This document shows, piece by piece, positions 18,599 to 27,647 of a DNA stretch of 64,000 nt. Position numbers and translations under genes: made by a program. Source of the DNA: Acidimicrobiia bacterium (lineage in GTDB: Bacteria > Actinomycetota > Acidimicrobiia > Acidimicrobiales > MedAcidi-G1). The stretch's first letter is position 1. Every line of letters starts with the position of its first letter. The stretch covers positions 26,492 to 90,491 of the forward strand of contig DUCC01000016.1 of the NCBI GenBank assembly GCA_012959995.1, written 5' to 3'. The notes below the pieces were generated by a model, which saw only the letters and a list, made by a program, of their open reading frames with translations, made no database searches and had not been told where the DNA came from.

Positions 18599-19249
18599 AT
18601 GAACTTTCCTGCCCCCAAGCCCTTGTTTCGTGGAGTCTCGCATCGGGCAGCCTTTATCTCTGCGCTGACTTTGGCCCCCCTGATGATCGCCAAAGCCCCT
18701 GGTGTAGGGCCTCGTTTCATCATCGCTTTGTACTCTCTTTCGATGGTAGCCCTCTTTGGCGTGTCGGCTCTTTATCACCGCATTGATTGGAGCCCGTCGA
18801 AGAAAACCCTGATGCAAAAAATTGACCACATCACCATTTTTGTGGCCATCGCCGCCACTTATACCCCAGTAGCGGTCTTCGTGCTCTCCCCGTGGGCGGG
18901 CACCTTGGTACTTTGGGTGGTGTGGCTAGGAGCAACTAGCGGCATTGTTATTTATTTACGCTTTCCTCACGCTCCCAACTGGGCCGTAGCTCTTCCCTAC
19001 CTCATCATTGGTTGGTCGTTGCTGCCGGTGATAACTGATGCTTGGCACCAACTCGGCGTAGCCGCCTTCTTGCTTCTGCTACTTGGTGGCCTGCTTTACA
19101 CCGGGGGCGCCTTGATTTTTGCTTTTCAAAAACCCAACCCTTGGCCAGGCACCTTTGGCTTTCACGAAGTGTTCCACCTATGCACCATTGTTGGGGCCAC
19201 CTTGCATTACATCGCCATCGCTTTTTTCGTGCTTCCCAAGGCCGGTTAA
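18599..19249 (+). CDS. Hemolysin III family (PAQR-like) membrane protein
   Basis: A 216-residue protein with seven hydrophobic segments. Family landmarks are the FRGVSHRAAF start, the SALYHRIDWSP segment near residue 55 with its Ser and His, IDHITIFVAIAATYTP near 80, and the final FHEVFHLCTIVGA with His residues. These conserved Ser, His and Asp are the metal-site residues of the superfamily related to PAQR receptors and alkaline ceramidase. An in-frame GTG at 18587 exists, but the ATG at 18599 is preferred. It is divergent from the GMC gene, and its role in bacteria is poorly defined. Confidence 0.9.
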   Translation: MNFPAPKPLFRGVSHRAAFISALTLAPLMIAKAPGVGPRFIIALYSLSMVALFGVSALYHRIDWSPSKKTLMQKIDHITIFVAIAATYTPVAVFVLSPWAGTLVLWVVWLGATSGIVIYLRFPHAPNWAVALPYLIIGWSLLPVITDAWHQLGVAAFLLLLLGGLLYTGGALIFAFQKPNPWPGTFGFHEVFHLCTIVGATLHYIAIAFFVLPKAG

Positions 19250-19282
19250 CCCCAACAGAGTTTTCGCCGATAACTTAAAGCC

Positions 19283-20290
19283 ATGCAGACAGACTTTCGT
19301 AGCGACACCATTACCCAAGCCACCGCCCCCATGCGAGCCGCTATGGCAGCCGCCGAAGTGGGCGACGACGTCTTTAGCGAAGACCCCACGGTCAATGAAC
19401 TCCAAGAACGAATGGCCGACCTGACCGGTAAAGAAGCTGCTCTTTTTCTTTCTTCGGGCACCCAATCCAACTTGGCCGCCGTACTCGCTCACGGGCAACG
19501 GGGCGACGAATACCTCATTGGCCGCAACTACCATATTTTGATCAACGAAGCTTCCGGAGCGTCGGCTTTTGGCGGGTTAGCGCCATGGCCCTTGGCGGTT
19601 GACGATCGAGGCAGCATCGACCCGGCCGAAGTGGCATCTGCCGTTAAAGAACCCGACCAGCACCACCCGGTAACCCGCATGCTGTGTTTAGAAAACACCA
19701 CAAATGGCCATGTGCAGTCAGTGGAACTGGTCACCGAATTAGCGGCGGTGGCTCACCAGAACGACATGGTGGTGCACCTTGATGGGGCTCGCCTTTTTAA
19801 TGCGGCCGCCGCACTTGAGGTGCCTATTTCGGCTTTTACTAGCCAGGTAGAGACCGCTTCGCTTTGCCTCTCAAAGGGTCTTGGTGCTCCCACCGGCTCG
19901 GTTCTGGTGGGCGACAAAAAAACTATTGCTCAAGCTTTTCGCATGCGAAAAATGTTGGGTGGCGGCACCCGCCAAGCCGGGCACTTAGCGGCCGCCGGCC
20001 TCTATGCCCTCGATCACCATGTAGAGCGCCTTGTTGAAGATCATCGTCGGGCCGAACGTATAGCGGCTGCTTTATCGAGCCTCGAGGGCCTCGGCGTGGT
20101 GCAAGCCACCAATATGTTGTGGATCACCCCACCAGCCGAACTTCACGATGCGTTAGACGCCCATCTAACCACCCAAGGCATTGGCTTTTTTCCTTGGAAA
20201 CCCACCATGCGTTTAGTAACTCACTTGGGTATTGATGATCAAGCCGAAGATCTACTTATTAGTTCTTTCCAAGAATTTTTTGCCCGCTAA
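19283..20290 (+). CDS. ltaE: L-threonine aldolase (low specificity)
   Basis: A 335-residue fold-type I PLP enzyme that cleaves threonine or allo-threonine to glycine and acetaldehyde. Landmarks are the DFRSDTITQAT start, the GDDVFSEDPTVNELQE segment near residue 27, the PLP Asp and Arg in HLDGARLFNAA near 165, and the Schiff-base Lys in CLSKGLGAPTGS near 197. It begins 33 bases after the HlyIII gene with only a weak ribosome-binding site. The ALFLSSGTQSN segment near residue 55 is the phosphate-binding turn. Length and motifs fit the family throughout. Confidence 0.92.
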   Translation: MQTDFRSDTITQATAPMRAAMAAAEVGDDVFSEDPTVNELQERMADLTGKEAALFLSSGTQSNLAAVLAHGQRGDEYLIGRNYHILINEASGASAFGGLAPWPLAVDDRGSIDPAEVASAVKEPDQHHPVTRMLCLENTTNGHVQSVELVTELAAVAHQNDMVVHLDGARLFNAAAALEVPISAFTSQVETASLCLSKGLGAPTGSVLVGDKKTIAQAFRMRKMLGGGTRQAGHLAAAGLYALDHHVERLVEDHRRAERIAAALSSLEGLGVVQATNMLWITPPAELHDALDAHLTTQGIGFFPWKPTMRLVTHLGIDDQAEDLLISSFQEFFAR

Positions 20291-20344
20291 AGACGTTTTA
20301 ACTTTTAAGTTTTTGCCAGCGACCGTAGGTGGTCCCGCTCAAGA

Positions 20345-21331
20345 CTATTTGCTTACCGTGAGCAGGTAGTCGCCGCGTTTTTCGTCCCAGCGCATAGTTA
20401 CCAAGTCGCGGGCGGCGGCCGCTTTGCAGAACTGCAAGAAACCTCGATAGCCCACCGCACGTTCGTTGAACTTTGGTTCACGACGAACCAGCTCGGTTTT
20501 TAATCCCGACAAAGGGGCACCATTTTTTCCAGCGGTCTCGGCAACTACGGCCGCCAATAAATCAAACGCTGCCTGAGCGGGGCCAGCACCGGTCACTAAA
20601 TCTACTTCAGGGTCACGGCGCGGACCGTTAAGCTCCACCACTTTACGCTCGGCCAAATGGCGCAAAAGTTCGGTGAACCCGCGGAAACCATGGTCGGATT
20701 CGTTAAACGTAGGGTCGATACGCACGATGGCCCGTTTCAGCGTTGAGGCTCGCACTTCGTCGTTGGTGCTTTGCATGCCGGCCAGCGTAGAGATCACTAA
20801 CTCATCCAACGAGGGAGTCTCTTCTTCGCTTTCTGTATCAGCATCAGCGCTTTGACTCCGTACTCCTTCGAGGCGTTCGTAAAACAAAAACTCATCACAA
20901 GCTGGGGGCAACAACTTTGAGGTGGACTCTTTTACCCCGATACCAATGACTCGTTTGTCAAGTTCACGGAGTTTATGTACCAGTGGGGTGAAGTCGCTGT
21001 CTCCAGTGCCCAACACGATGGTAGTGATGTAGTCCCGTTCAAAAGCCAACTCGAGGGCGTCGACCACCATTTTTATATCGGCAGAGTTTTTGCGACTGGT
21101 CCCCATGCGTTGCGGGATTTCCAAGAGCTCTACATGATGTCGGGTCAGGTCACGGCGGTCTTCATCAAAGCGACTCCAATCGGCATAGGCCCGGCGATAC
21201 ACCACCCGTCCTCGCTCGGCCATGGCTCGGGCAATAGGGGCATAATCAAAGCGACGTTGCCCCAGGTTCTCTCGGGCCCCGATGGCTAAGTTCTCGTAAT
21301 CTAAGAAAATAGCAATTCGTTCTTCGGACAT
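20345..21331 (-). CDS. NYN-domain nuclease with two C-terminal OST-HTH/LOTUS domains
   Basis: A 328-residue protein. The N-terminal NYN domain (about residues 1-150) has the PIN-like acidic residues in FLDYENL near 10 and GTGDSDFTPL near 110, so it should be a metal-dependent RNase-type domain. After an acidic linker (about 160-180) come two LOTUS domains, each with the FRGF / YRGF signature (near 230 and 310), expected to bind RNA. The MarR-like pair and NYN layout is that of the LabA/DUF88-OST-HTH proteins. An ATG at 21343 is also in frame; neither start has a well-spaced ribosome-binding site. It is a single gene; the target RNA is unknown. Confidence 0.88.
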   Translation of the reverse strand: MSEERIAIFLDYENLAIGARENLGQRRFDYAPIARAMAERGRVVYRRAYADWSRFDEDRRDLTRHHVELLEIPQRMGTSRKNSADIKMVVDALELAFERDYITTIVLGTGDSDFTPLVHKLRELDKRVIGIGVKESTSKLLPPACDEFLFYERLEGVRSQSADADTESEEETPSLDELVISTLAGMQSTNDEVRASTLKRAIVRIDPTFNESDHGFRGFTELLRHLAERKVVELNGPRRDPEVDLVTGAGPAQAAFDLLAAVVAETAGKNGAPLSGLKTELVRREPKFNERAVGYRGFLQFCKAAAARDLVTMRWDEKRGDYLLTVSK

Positions 21332-21396
21332 ATCGTTACGCATGACCTTAAGTATGCCACCTTTTGAAGAAAAGCCCAGAAATCAAGGCTTTCTAC

Positions 21397-21807
21397 TTAA
21401 TGGTCACCGGGTAAAGCGGGTACATCAGGGTCCAAACGGTGATAGTCGCCTGCTTCTGCCGCATAAATAATTTCTTCAGTTATTAGCCCAGTGGGTTGAT
21501 CTAGCGAACCTGCAGTAATCGAAACTCGCTCAGGTTTGTCGGTGGCTGCCCAAAACAACGACGCTCCGCAGTGGCCACAAAACCCGTAACGCACCGTGGG
21601 GGTCCGCTGGTACCAGGTGAGGGCTTCCTTGGTGTCAAAGTGCAGATCCCTCTCGGCCACCGAGGTAGCGGCCATATGGTGGCCAGTAATACGCCGGCAC
21701 GGCTCACAGTGGCAGTCCACCACGTTACGCAAAGGCCCGGTTACTCGGTAGCGCACGCCTCCGCAGTCGCATCCTCCGGTCGCTCTGATTTCTTGGATTT
21801 TTTCCAT
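21397..21807 (-). CDS. GFA-family (glutathione-dependent formaldehyde-activating-like) zinc protein
   Basis: A 136-residue protein with the Cys pattern of the GFA/CENP-V fold: GGCDCGGVRY near residue 12, CHCEPCRR near 33 and FCGHCGASLFW near 75. The family binds two zinc ions. The founding enzyme adds glutathione to formaldehyde, but most members act on unknown compounds and actinobacteria usually lack glutathione, so the name describes the fold only. It lies between the NYN gene and the divergent EamA transporter gene. No operon partner is evident. Confidence 0.88.
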   Translation of the reverse strand: MEKIQEIRATGGCDCGGVRYRVTGPLRNVVDCHCEPCRRITGHHMAATSVAERDLHFDTKEALTWYQRTPTVRYGFCGHCGASLFWAATDKPERVSITAGSLDQPTGLITEEIIYAAEAGDYHRLDPDVPALPGDH

Positions 21808-21889
21808 AACGCACTTTTACACAACTTGCGGCTTTAAATCACCATGCCAACTCACCGCTTCCCTGCTTTTTCTGATTGACTTACTCTCT

Positions 21890-22783
21890 ATGCCATACCA
21901 AATTGCTGCCTTGCTGGCAGCCACCATGTGGGCCTTAAGCAGCCTGGTGGCTGCCGAACCGGTACGCCGCCTGGGCGGGCCAAGGTTTTGCCGCCTCCGT
22001 CTTATTCTTTCTGGAATAGTTTTACTTTTTATCGCCCTTTTTCGCGGGGAGTGGTCCAGCATCGCTCTCGGCGATTTATGGCTGATCTTTCTTTCTTCGG
22101 TGGTTGGGCTCGTTATTGGTGACCTCGGACTTTTTGTGGCCATGGAACGCATCGGGCCGCGCCGCACCTCAGTACTTTTTACTACCAACGCCCCAATAGC
22201 GGCGCTCGGCGGGGTTATTTTATATAGCGAGGCGTTACATTCTTGGGCCCTGTTGGGCGCCATCTGCACGGTAGGCGGGGTCATGTTGGCGGTGAACTTT
22301 GGTTCTCGCCGCGGCGTTGCCGATGCCGTTTTTGAACGGGTAGATGGCCCGCTCAAGGTGGGGGCTATGTGGGCTTCTTTAGGCGCCTTAGGCCAGGCGG
22401 TAGGCGCTTTAGCGATCAAACCGGTTTTCGAACATGGATCCGACACCCTTACGGTGTCTGCCGTACGAGTATTTTTTGCCCTGCCCTTGCTCTGGATTTT
22501 CGCCAAACCCATTGATCGCCTCGCCAAGTCGACCGAACGAACACCAATTTTACGGGGCGACTGGAACCGTATGTTCTTTAGTTCCACCGTAGCCATGGTG
22601 GCTGGGGCCACCCTGTTGCTTTACGCCATCGGGCACGGCGATACCGGTGTAGCGAGCATTTTGGCCGGCACCACCCCCGTAATCATGTTGCCGTTACTTT
22701 GGATAGTCACCCGACGCAGCCCGTCGCTCGGGGCTTGGGTAGGCGCTTTATTAACCATTGTCGGTACCGCTCTGTTGATTTAG
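21890..22783 (+). CDS. EamA-family (drug/metabolite transporter) permease
   Basis: A 297-residue protein with ten hydrophobic segments arranged as two EamA repeats: the first about residues 1-135, ending near GAICTVGGVMLAVNFG, and the second about 155-297, with the same AGTTPVIMLPLLWIV and GALLTIVGTALLI ending. A loop of about 20 residues links the halves. Substrate cannot be inferred. The start has no clear ribosome-binding site; the ATG directly begins the first helix, as expected. The gene is followed 45 bases later by the FAD amine oxidase gene, and the two might be cotranscribed. Confidence 0.88.
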   Translation: MPYQIAALLAATMWALSSLVAAEPVRRLGGPRFCRLRLILSGIVLLFIALFRGEWSSIALGDLWLIFLSSVVGLVIGDLGLFVAMERIGPRRTSVLFTTNAPIAALGGVILYSEALHSWALLGAICTVGGVMLAVNFGSRRGVADAVFERVDGPLKVGAMWASLGALGQAVGALAIKPVFEHGSDTLTVSAVRVFFALPLLWIFAKPIDRLAKSTERTPILRGDWNRMFFSSTVAMVAGATLLLYAIGHGDTGVASILAGTTPVIMLPLLWIVTRRSPSLGAWVGALLTIVGTALLI

Positions 22784-22828
22784 TTGCCCAAGTCTGTTCA
22801 GCGACACCCAATGATCTAATCTGGGGCC

Positions 22829-24070
22829 ATGTTTGACGTAGTAGTGGTCGGCGGAGGAATTATCGGTGCCTCAGCGACTCGCCATTTGGCACAGTCTGGT
22901 GCTTCGGTAGCAGTCATCGCTCCACCAGAACCGGCAACCCCAGAAACCCACACCGGTCCTTTTGGTGCCTTTCACGATGTTTCGCGGCTCTCGCGCAAGC
23001 TTTACCTTGGTGAGGTAGAAACCGAATTGTCAAGGCGTACCGAAGCCGCTCAGCCCATTATTGAAAGGTTCAGCGATACTCAAGTTTTTAGCGGACCGGC
23101 GCATTTATTTGTTTCTCGCCCCCAAGACGATGAAGGCTTAGCCCGGGCCGTAGCCGCTCTGCCGCCGGGCCATGGGGTGGAGGTGCGAGACGCAGTAGCC
23201 ATGGCGCAGCGTTGGCCAGAAATTAGCTTCCCTGCGGACATGGTGGGCTTTTTAGAACCCGGCACCGGCGGGGCGCTCGACCCCCGGGCTTTGGTGGCGG
23301 CCCAACTAAACGGCGCCCGAGCCTCCGATGCTCAAGTCTTTGGCTTTCCCGCCATTGGTTTGGACCTTGAGCAGCAAAAGGCCACCGTTACCTTGGCCGA
23401 TGGACAAACAGTGACAGCCCGAAAGGCCTTGGTGGCCACCGGGGCCTGGAGCAACCTCAGCGGGCTACTCCCCCGGCCGGTTGCTTTGCGCCGCAAAACC
23501 GAAATGGTTTTATTGGCCGAACTCGACGCCCCGGAGGCCCAACGTTTAGCCAACCTTCCGGTCATGCATTACGTCATTGACCACCCGGCGGCCGGCGATA
23601 TTTATACTGTGGCGCCCATCACTTACCCCGATGGGCGCACCATGTTGAAATGGGGCACCAACACCACCGCTGACCGTTGGATCGACACCGAAGCCGACAT
23701 AAACGCCTGGTACCGTTCGGGCGACAGCGATCGTATGGTTGAGGCGCTGCGTAGTTCCATTGAAGCCACTTACCCTGGCCTGCGAGCCAGTGCCTGGCAC
23801 ACCCAGCGGTGCGTCATTACCTACACCACCCACGCCATGCCGTATATCGACGTTTTAGTACCGGACTTGCTTTACTCGGCCATTGGCGGCAACGGTCGAA
23901 GCGCCAAATGGGCAGACCCCTTGGGCCAGTTGGCGGCCTCACTAACGTTGAACGGCAAGTGGGTAGACGACCTGCCCGCCGAGCGTTTTTCCGTTGACTA
24001 CACCCAAGACCCAGCTATTTGGGAAGGCCGAGACTTACTTTGCGATCGCAAAAGTAACCCCTCGGGTTAA
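22829..24070 (+). CDS. FAD-dependent amine/amino-acid oxidoreductase (sarcosine oxidase / DadA type)
   Basis: A 413-residue DAO-fold flavoprotein. It begins with the dinucleotide motif VVVVGGGIIGASATRHLAQSG, has the internal second FAD segment TARKALVATGAWS near residue 195, and ends in an IGGNGRSAKWADPLG segment near 350 that fits the C-terminal flavin loop of the family. Such enzymes oxidise N-methyl glycines or D- or secondary amino acids. The covalent-FAD Cys of monomeric sarcosine oxidase is not evident. The gene ends just before the tRNA-Leu gene on the other strand. Confidence 0.85.
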   Translation: MFDVVVVGGGIIGASATRHLAQSGASVAVIAPPEPATPETHTGPFGAFHDVSRLSRKLYLGEVETELSRRTEAAQPIIERFSDTQVFSGPAHLFVSRPQDDEGLARAVAALPPGHGVEVRDAVAMAQRWPEISFPADMVGFLEPGTGGALDPRALVAAQLNGARASDAQVFGFPAIGLDLEQQKATVTLADGQTVTARKALVATGAWSNLSGLLPRPVALRRKTEMVLLAELDAPEAQRLANLPVMHYVIDHPAAGDIYTVAPITYPDGRTMLKWGTNTTADRWIDTEADINAWYRSGDSDRMVEALRSSIEATYPGLRASAWHTQRCVITYTTHAMPYIDVLVPDLLYSAIGGNGRSAKWADPLGQLAASLTLNGKWVDDLPAERFSVDYTQDPAIWEGRDLLCDRKSNPSG

Positions 24071-24089
24071 CCCGACAATTTTAGGTTTG

Positions 24090-24176
24090 TGCCCGGAGTG
24101 AGATTTGAACTCACACGCTGTTATTAACAGCCGCGGGGTTTAAGCCCACTGCGTCTACCTGTTCCGCCATCCGGGC
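24090..24176 (-). tRNA. tRNA-Leu (UAA)
   Basis: On the minus strand the acceptor arms GCCCGGA / TCCGGGC pair perfectly with A as discriminator. The anticodon loop is CTTAAAC on a GTGGG / CCCGC stem, giving anticodon UAA. A long variable arm (GCTGTTA ... TAACAGC) marks it as a class II tRNA, and the T-arm GTGAG-TTCAAAT-CTCAC is canonical. CCA is not encoded. No integrase or attachment-site copy is seen beside it. Confidence 0.95.
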
Positions 24177-24254
24177 AGAAACCACTGCCTACGTTAGCCA
24201 ACGATTGCCTTACTAAGCACAAACCAGCAAGGTTCTTCTCAAAAATGCTTCTCG

Positions 24255-24557
24255 TTAAGCGGCTAAAGCGTCACTGTCGACCGCCAGCCACAAAGCCGAG
24301 CGAGCAATGTCGGCTCGGGACCCGCTCAAGCCATTGGCTACCACCACGCCCTCAACCATGTCGGCGATTACTGCCCCCCAAGGCCGCTCCCGTACCACCA
24401 CAGAAATGGTGGCTTTGTCGCTCCGGCGACGAATAGTGCGTTGCACACCCAACAGCCCCGGAGGGCTCCGAAAGGTCGGAACGTCTAAAGCTATTAAGCG
24501 ACCCGCTCGACCTAACGAGCGGGCGACCTCTGCGAATCGTAGTGACATGGCTTCCAT
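24255..24557 (-). CDS. Small protein of unknown function
   Basis: A 100-residue ORF with no recognised domain. The composition is ordinary for a soluble protein, with a basic middle (GVQRTIRRRSDKAT) and a hydrophobic, Ala/Val-rich end. It fills the space between the tRNA and the divergent nuclease gene, and nothing better competes on the other strand. GTG 24560, ATG 24557 and ATG 24548 are all possible starts; the last has a GGAA a few bases ahead. It is kept as a likely gene because frame and length fit the gap. Confidence 0.5.
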   Translation of the reverse strand: MEAMSLRFAEVARSLGRAGRLIALDVPTFRSPPGLLGVQRTIRRRSDKATISVVVRERPWGAVIADMVEGVVVANGLSGSRADIARSALWLAVDSDALAA

Positions 24558-24594
24558 CACTTCTATTATCTACTAGGGGTGTGACAATGGGGAA

Positions 24595-25557
24595 ATGAAC
24601 ACGCCAGAAACGACCTCCAGCCCCCCAGAGCAGCAACTCAACCCCGCCCAACAAGCGGTCGTAGAACAACTCGGTGCACGGCTTGAGGAGCGTCCTCTTT
24701 TTGCCGAAGACCTGCGCCACCACCTTCGCTCCGCATTGGAAACCGCCGTAGAGCCCCTCATAGAGACACTCCCCCCGGGCCAAGATCTCTTCTTGGCCAA
24801 ACACCAACTTGGCCAACTCCACGGATGCCAAACCCGTTACCTCCACGAACAAGAACAAGAATTTGTGTGGGCCGTCAACATTGCCCGAGGCAGCATTGTC
24901 CACAAAGCCGTTGAGTTGGCCATCAACTGGCGACGAGAAATTGAACCCCCGGTCATCATTGACGAAGTCCTGGCCCGCTACGAACAAGATTCCAGCAGCC
25001 TCGGAGATTGGCTTCAAGGCTGCACCGAAGTAGAGCGAGCCGAACTGCGTTCCGAATCTCTTGATGCTTTCACCAAATATTTAGAATGCTGGCCACCGCT
25101 GCGGCCGGCATGGCGACCGGTAAGCGAAAGCCGTTTACGGTCTGAACTCTGCGGCGGGCGACTCATTTTGTCAGGGCGAGCCGACCTGACCCTCGGAGTA
25201 GCCGAAGGACACCGAGCAGGCAAAGTCATCATCGACTTAAAAACCGGAAACTTCTCGCCCCTCCACACCGAAGACCTCCGTTTCTACGCCCTCATCGAGG
25301 CCTTACGCATCGGAGTGCCACCCCGCCTCTTGGCCTCCTATTACTTAGATTCTGCACATTTTATACCCGAAGCAGTAACCGAAGATTTATTGATGGCCAC
25401 CGTGGCTCGGGTGGCCGACGCCGCCGCTATCTACATGGACTTGATCCACCACAAGATTGCCCCCACCACTTCTGCTGGGCCACAGTGTCGTTGGTGCGAT
25501 CTGGCTGAAACCTGCGAAACTGGTCGCTCTTTTCTCGAAGAGCAACCTTCTTGGTGA
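24595..25557 (+). CDS. PD-(D/E)XK nuclease, RecB/Cas4-like with Fe-S cysteines
   Basis: A 320-residue protein. The RecB-type nuclease core is seen as GSIVHKAVE near residue 100 (motif with His), SGRADL near 190 (motif Asp) and IDLKTG near 215 (Asp-x-Lys), followed by an LRFYAL helix. One Cys in HGCQTRYL near 77 and three in CRWCDLAETC near 296-305 give the four-cysteine layout that holds an iron-sulfur cluster in AddB, Cas4 and related nucleases. It is a single gene with no cas genes or helicase beside it. A role in DNA repair is likely but inferred. Confidence 0.85.
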   Translation: MNTPETTSSPPEQQLNPAQQAVVEQLGARLEERPLFAEDLRHHLRSALETAVEPLIETLPPGQDLFLAKHQLGQLHGCQTRYLHEQEQEFVWAVNIARGSIVHKAVELAINWRREIEPPVIIDEVLARYEQDSSSLGDWLQGCTEVERAELRSESLDAFTKYLECWPPLRPAWRPVSESRLRSELCGGRLILSGRADLTLGVAEGHRAGKVIIDLKTGNFSPLHTEDLRFYALIEALRIGVPPRLLASYYLDSAHFIPEAVTEDLLMATVARVADAAAIYMDLIHHKIAPTTSAGPQCRWCDLAETCETGRSFLEEQPSW

Positions 25558-25574
25558 CCGTCTCGTTGCCCTTA

Positions 25575-26819
25575 CTAATCGTCAAGGTGGTCAAGTTTTC
25601 CTGACCAAAAAAGCCCGAGCCCACCCAGACCCAGCAACACGCCCCCAATAACCACCACCGGGCGCGGGCCAAAAGCCGAAATTAACGCACCCACCAGCAA
25701 GTTAGAAAACGGCATAACCCCCAACATGCCCAGCAGATAAATAGCCATCACCCGGCCCCGCACGGCATCATCTACTTGCAGTTGAACCGTTGAGTTCAAG
25801 TTGGTAGCCGACAATAAATGAACCCCACCAATAACCATTAAGGCAGCAAAGCCCACCCAAAACGAGGGAGCCAACCCGAAAATTACTACAGCCACTCCGT
25901 AACCAACCAGCGACACCACCTGCACTCGTGAGCGCCGCAAATTACCCGCCATCCCCGCTACCCACGGAGCCACCAAAACCCCACCGATACCTTGTGCCGA
26001 ACCAAGCACGCCAAACCAGAACGGCGACACTTCAAAAACCTCTTCGGCAAACACCACCACCTGTTGCACCAAAGGCATGGCAAAGGCAGCAATAAGCATG
26101 ACCGACAAAATGGCCGTCCGAATGCCCGGAGCGCCCCACACATAGCGCACCCCCTCACGAAAACCACCCCAAACCGTTGGTTGGTTTTCAGGATCACCCA
26201 CTTGCCCACTGACCAGTTTTGTCGGGTCGATAAGGACCAAAGCAATAGCCACCGGCAAATGAAAGATCGCTACAGCGAGCAAAGCCCACCCCGGGCCCCA
26301 AGTACCGATGATCAAGCCACCAATGGCCGGCCCGGTTGCTCGAGCGGCATTGAACTGGGTGGAGTTTAGGGCAATGGCATTCGGCAACTCGGAGCGAGGA
26401 ACACACTCAGCAACAAAAGCTTGCCAAACCGGCAAACGAACACCATTAATCATCCCACCAACCGCAAGTAGCACCACCCACGGCCAGGGGCTTGACACTC
26501 CCTGCGCCCAGACTAAAGCCATCATTACCGCCACCACCGCTTGCAATCCATTAGTGATGAGCAAAGTATTGCGGCGGTTGCGGTGATCAGAAATCCAACC
26601 AGAAAGCGGATTCATCACAAACATCGGAACCATGCTGGCGAAGGCAGCAAACCCTACCCACGATGCGGAATCCGTCAGGGTATACATCACCCAACTTCCC
26701 GCCACCATACGAATCCAACGACCATTGTTGGTAATGAGGCCGCCAGTCCAGAACAAACGGTAATTGCGGTGCCTCATAGCGGGGTACCGTCCCGTTGATT
26801 TTTGATGAGGAGAGTTCAT
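25575..26819 (-). CDS. MFS transporter, EntS/MFS_3-like
   Basis: A 414-residue protein with about 12 hydrophobic segments. The AMRHRNYRLFWTGGLI start and the GWISDHRNRRNTLL loop between helices 2 and 3 (the MFS motif A region) are typical for the EntS-like drug or siderophore exporters. No siderophore biosynthesis gene is in the window, so the substrate is not known. Its stop lies 18 bases from the stop of the convergent nuclease gene. The starts of this gene and the enoyl-CoA hydratase gene diverge from one short spacer. Confidence 0.85.
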   Translation of the reverse strand: MNSPHQKSTGRYPAMRHRNYRLFWTGGLITNNGRWIRMVAGSWVMYTLTDSASWVGFAAFASMVPMFVMNPLSGWISDHRNRRNTLLITNGLQAVVAVMMALVWAQGVSSPWPWVVLLAVGGMINGVRLPVWQAFVAECVPRSELPNAIALNSTQFNAARATGPAIGGLIIGTWGPGWALLAVAIFHLPVAIALVLIDPTKLVSGQVGDPENQPTVWGGFREGVRYVWGAPGIRTAILSVMLIAAFAMPLVQQVVVFAEEVFEVSPFWFGVLGSAQGIGGVLVAPWVAGMAGNLRRSRVQVVSLVGYGVAVVIFGLAPSFWVGFAALMVIGGVHLLSATNLNSTVQLQVDDAVRGRVMAIYLLGMLGVMPFSNLLVGALISAFGPRPVVVIGGVLLGLGGLGLFWSGKLDHLDD

Positions 26820-26882
26820 TGTTGCTTACCCTAGAGCCCACCCGCTTAGTCGCACTCACCGGCGTTTGTGGCAAACTACCTC

Positions 26883-27647
26883 ATGGACATTTTGCTAAAA
26901 GAAATCCGTGGCCGAGTTGCTCTGCTTACTTTTAACGACCCCGAACGGCGCAACGTGGTTTCGGCTGAATTAAACGAAGCTTTGTTAACTACCTTTGACG
27001 AACTCGAAGCCGATGAAAACATCGGCGCCGTGGTGCTTACCGGTGCCGGTGGCGCCTTTTGCGCCGGGGCCGTGCTGGACGACTTGCTCGAAGCCGGGCA
27101 AACCCAAGGCGGCGCCTTACCTGAAATCTATTCCGGGTTTTTAAAAGTAGCCCACTCCCCACTAGCCACCGTAGCCGCCGTAAATGGCGCCGCCGTAGGG
27201 GCCGGCATGAACATGATTTTGGGCTGCGACTTGGTTATCGCCGGGGAGTCCGCCCGCTTCGATACTCGGTTTTTAGACATTGGCCTCCACCCGGGGGGCG
27301 GCCACACTTGGCGCCTGCGTAACATCACCGATTTAGCCACCACCAAAGCCATGGTCTTATTTGGTCAGATTTTAGACGGCCAACAAGCCGCCCAACGCGG
27401 AGTTGCTTGGGAATGCGTAAGCGACGAAGATCTCATTGACGTAGCGGTAGCCCACGCCGCTCGCGCCGCTGGGCACCCACGAGATTTGGTAGCTCGCACT
27501 AAAGAAACCCTGCATGCGGGGGCCGCCGTCACCGAATCGGTGGCTTCGGTTCAACTCGAACTTGAACCCCAACAATGGTCTATGCAACAACCGGCGTTTA
27601 CCGAAATGGTCGCCAAACTCAAAAACCGCATCGCTAAAAAAAGCTAA
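26883..27647 (+). CDS. Enoyl-CoA hydratase/isomerase family protein
   Basis: A 254-residue crotonase-fold protein. The oxyanion-hole segments are GGAFCAGA near residue 60 and AAVNGAAVGAGMNM near 100. The glutamates of a classical hydratase (Glu at the AxxExxR-type positions) are not clearly present: after the second oxyanion segment the chain reads FDTRFLDIGLHPGGG, where hydratases often have Glu in the Gly-x-x-Pro loop. Thus it may be an isomerase or another crotonase-family enzyme. A GTG at 26868 is in frame, but the ATG at 26883 is preferred. It overlaps the convergent GNAT gene by four bases. Confidence 0.85.
   Translation: MDILLKEIRGRVALLTFNDPERRNVVSAELNEALLTTFDELEADENIGAVVLTGAGGAFCAGAVLDDLLEAGQTQGGALPEIYSGFLKVAHSPLATVAAVNGAAVGAGMNMILGCDLVIAGESARFDTRFLDIGLHPGGGHTWRLRNITDLATTKAMVLFGQILDGQQAAQRGVAWECVSDEDLIDVAVAHAARAAGHPRDLVARTKETLHAGAAVTESVASVQLELEPQQWSMQQPAFTEMVAKLKNRIAKKS

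Noticed and set aside
21817..22611. Long minus-strand frame of 264 residues
   Set aside because: It is basic and Ser/Thr/Pro-rich with no domain, and lies opposite the EamA transporter gene, which has clear helices.
24090..24176. tRNA-Leu as an attachment site for an integrated element
   Set aside because: No integrase gene, no partial second copy of the tRNA 3' end and no element-like genes lie near it.
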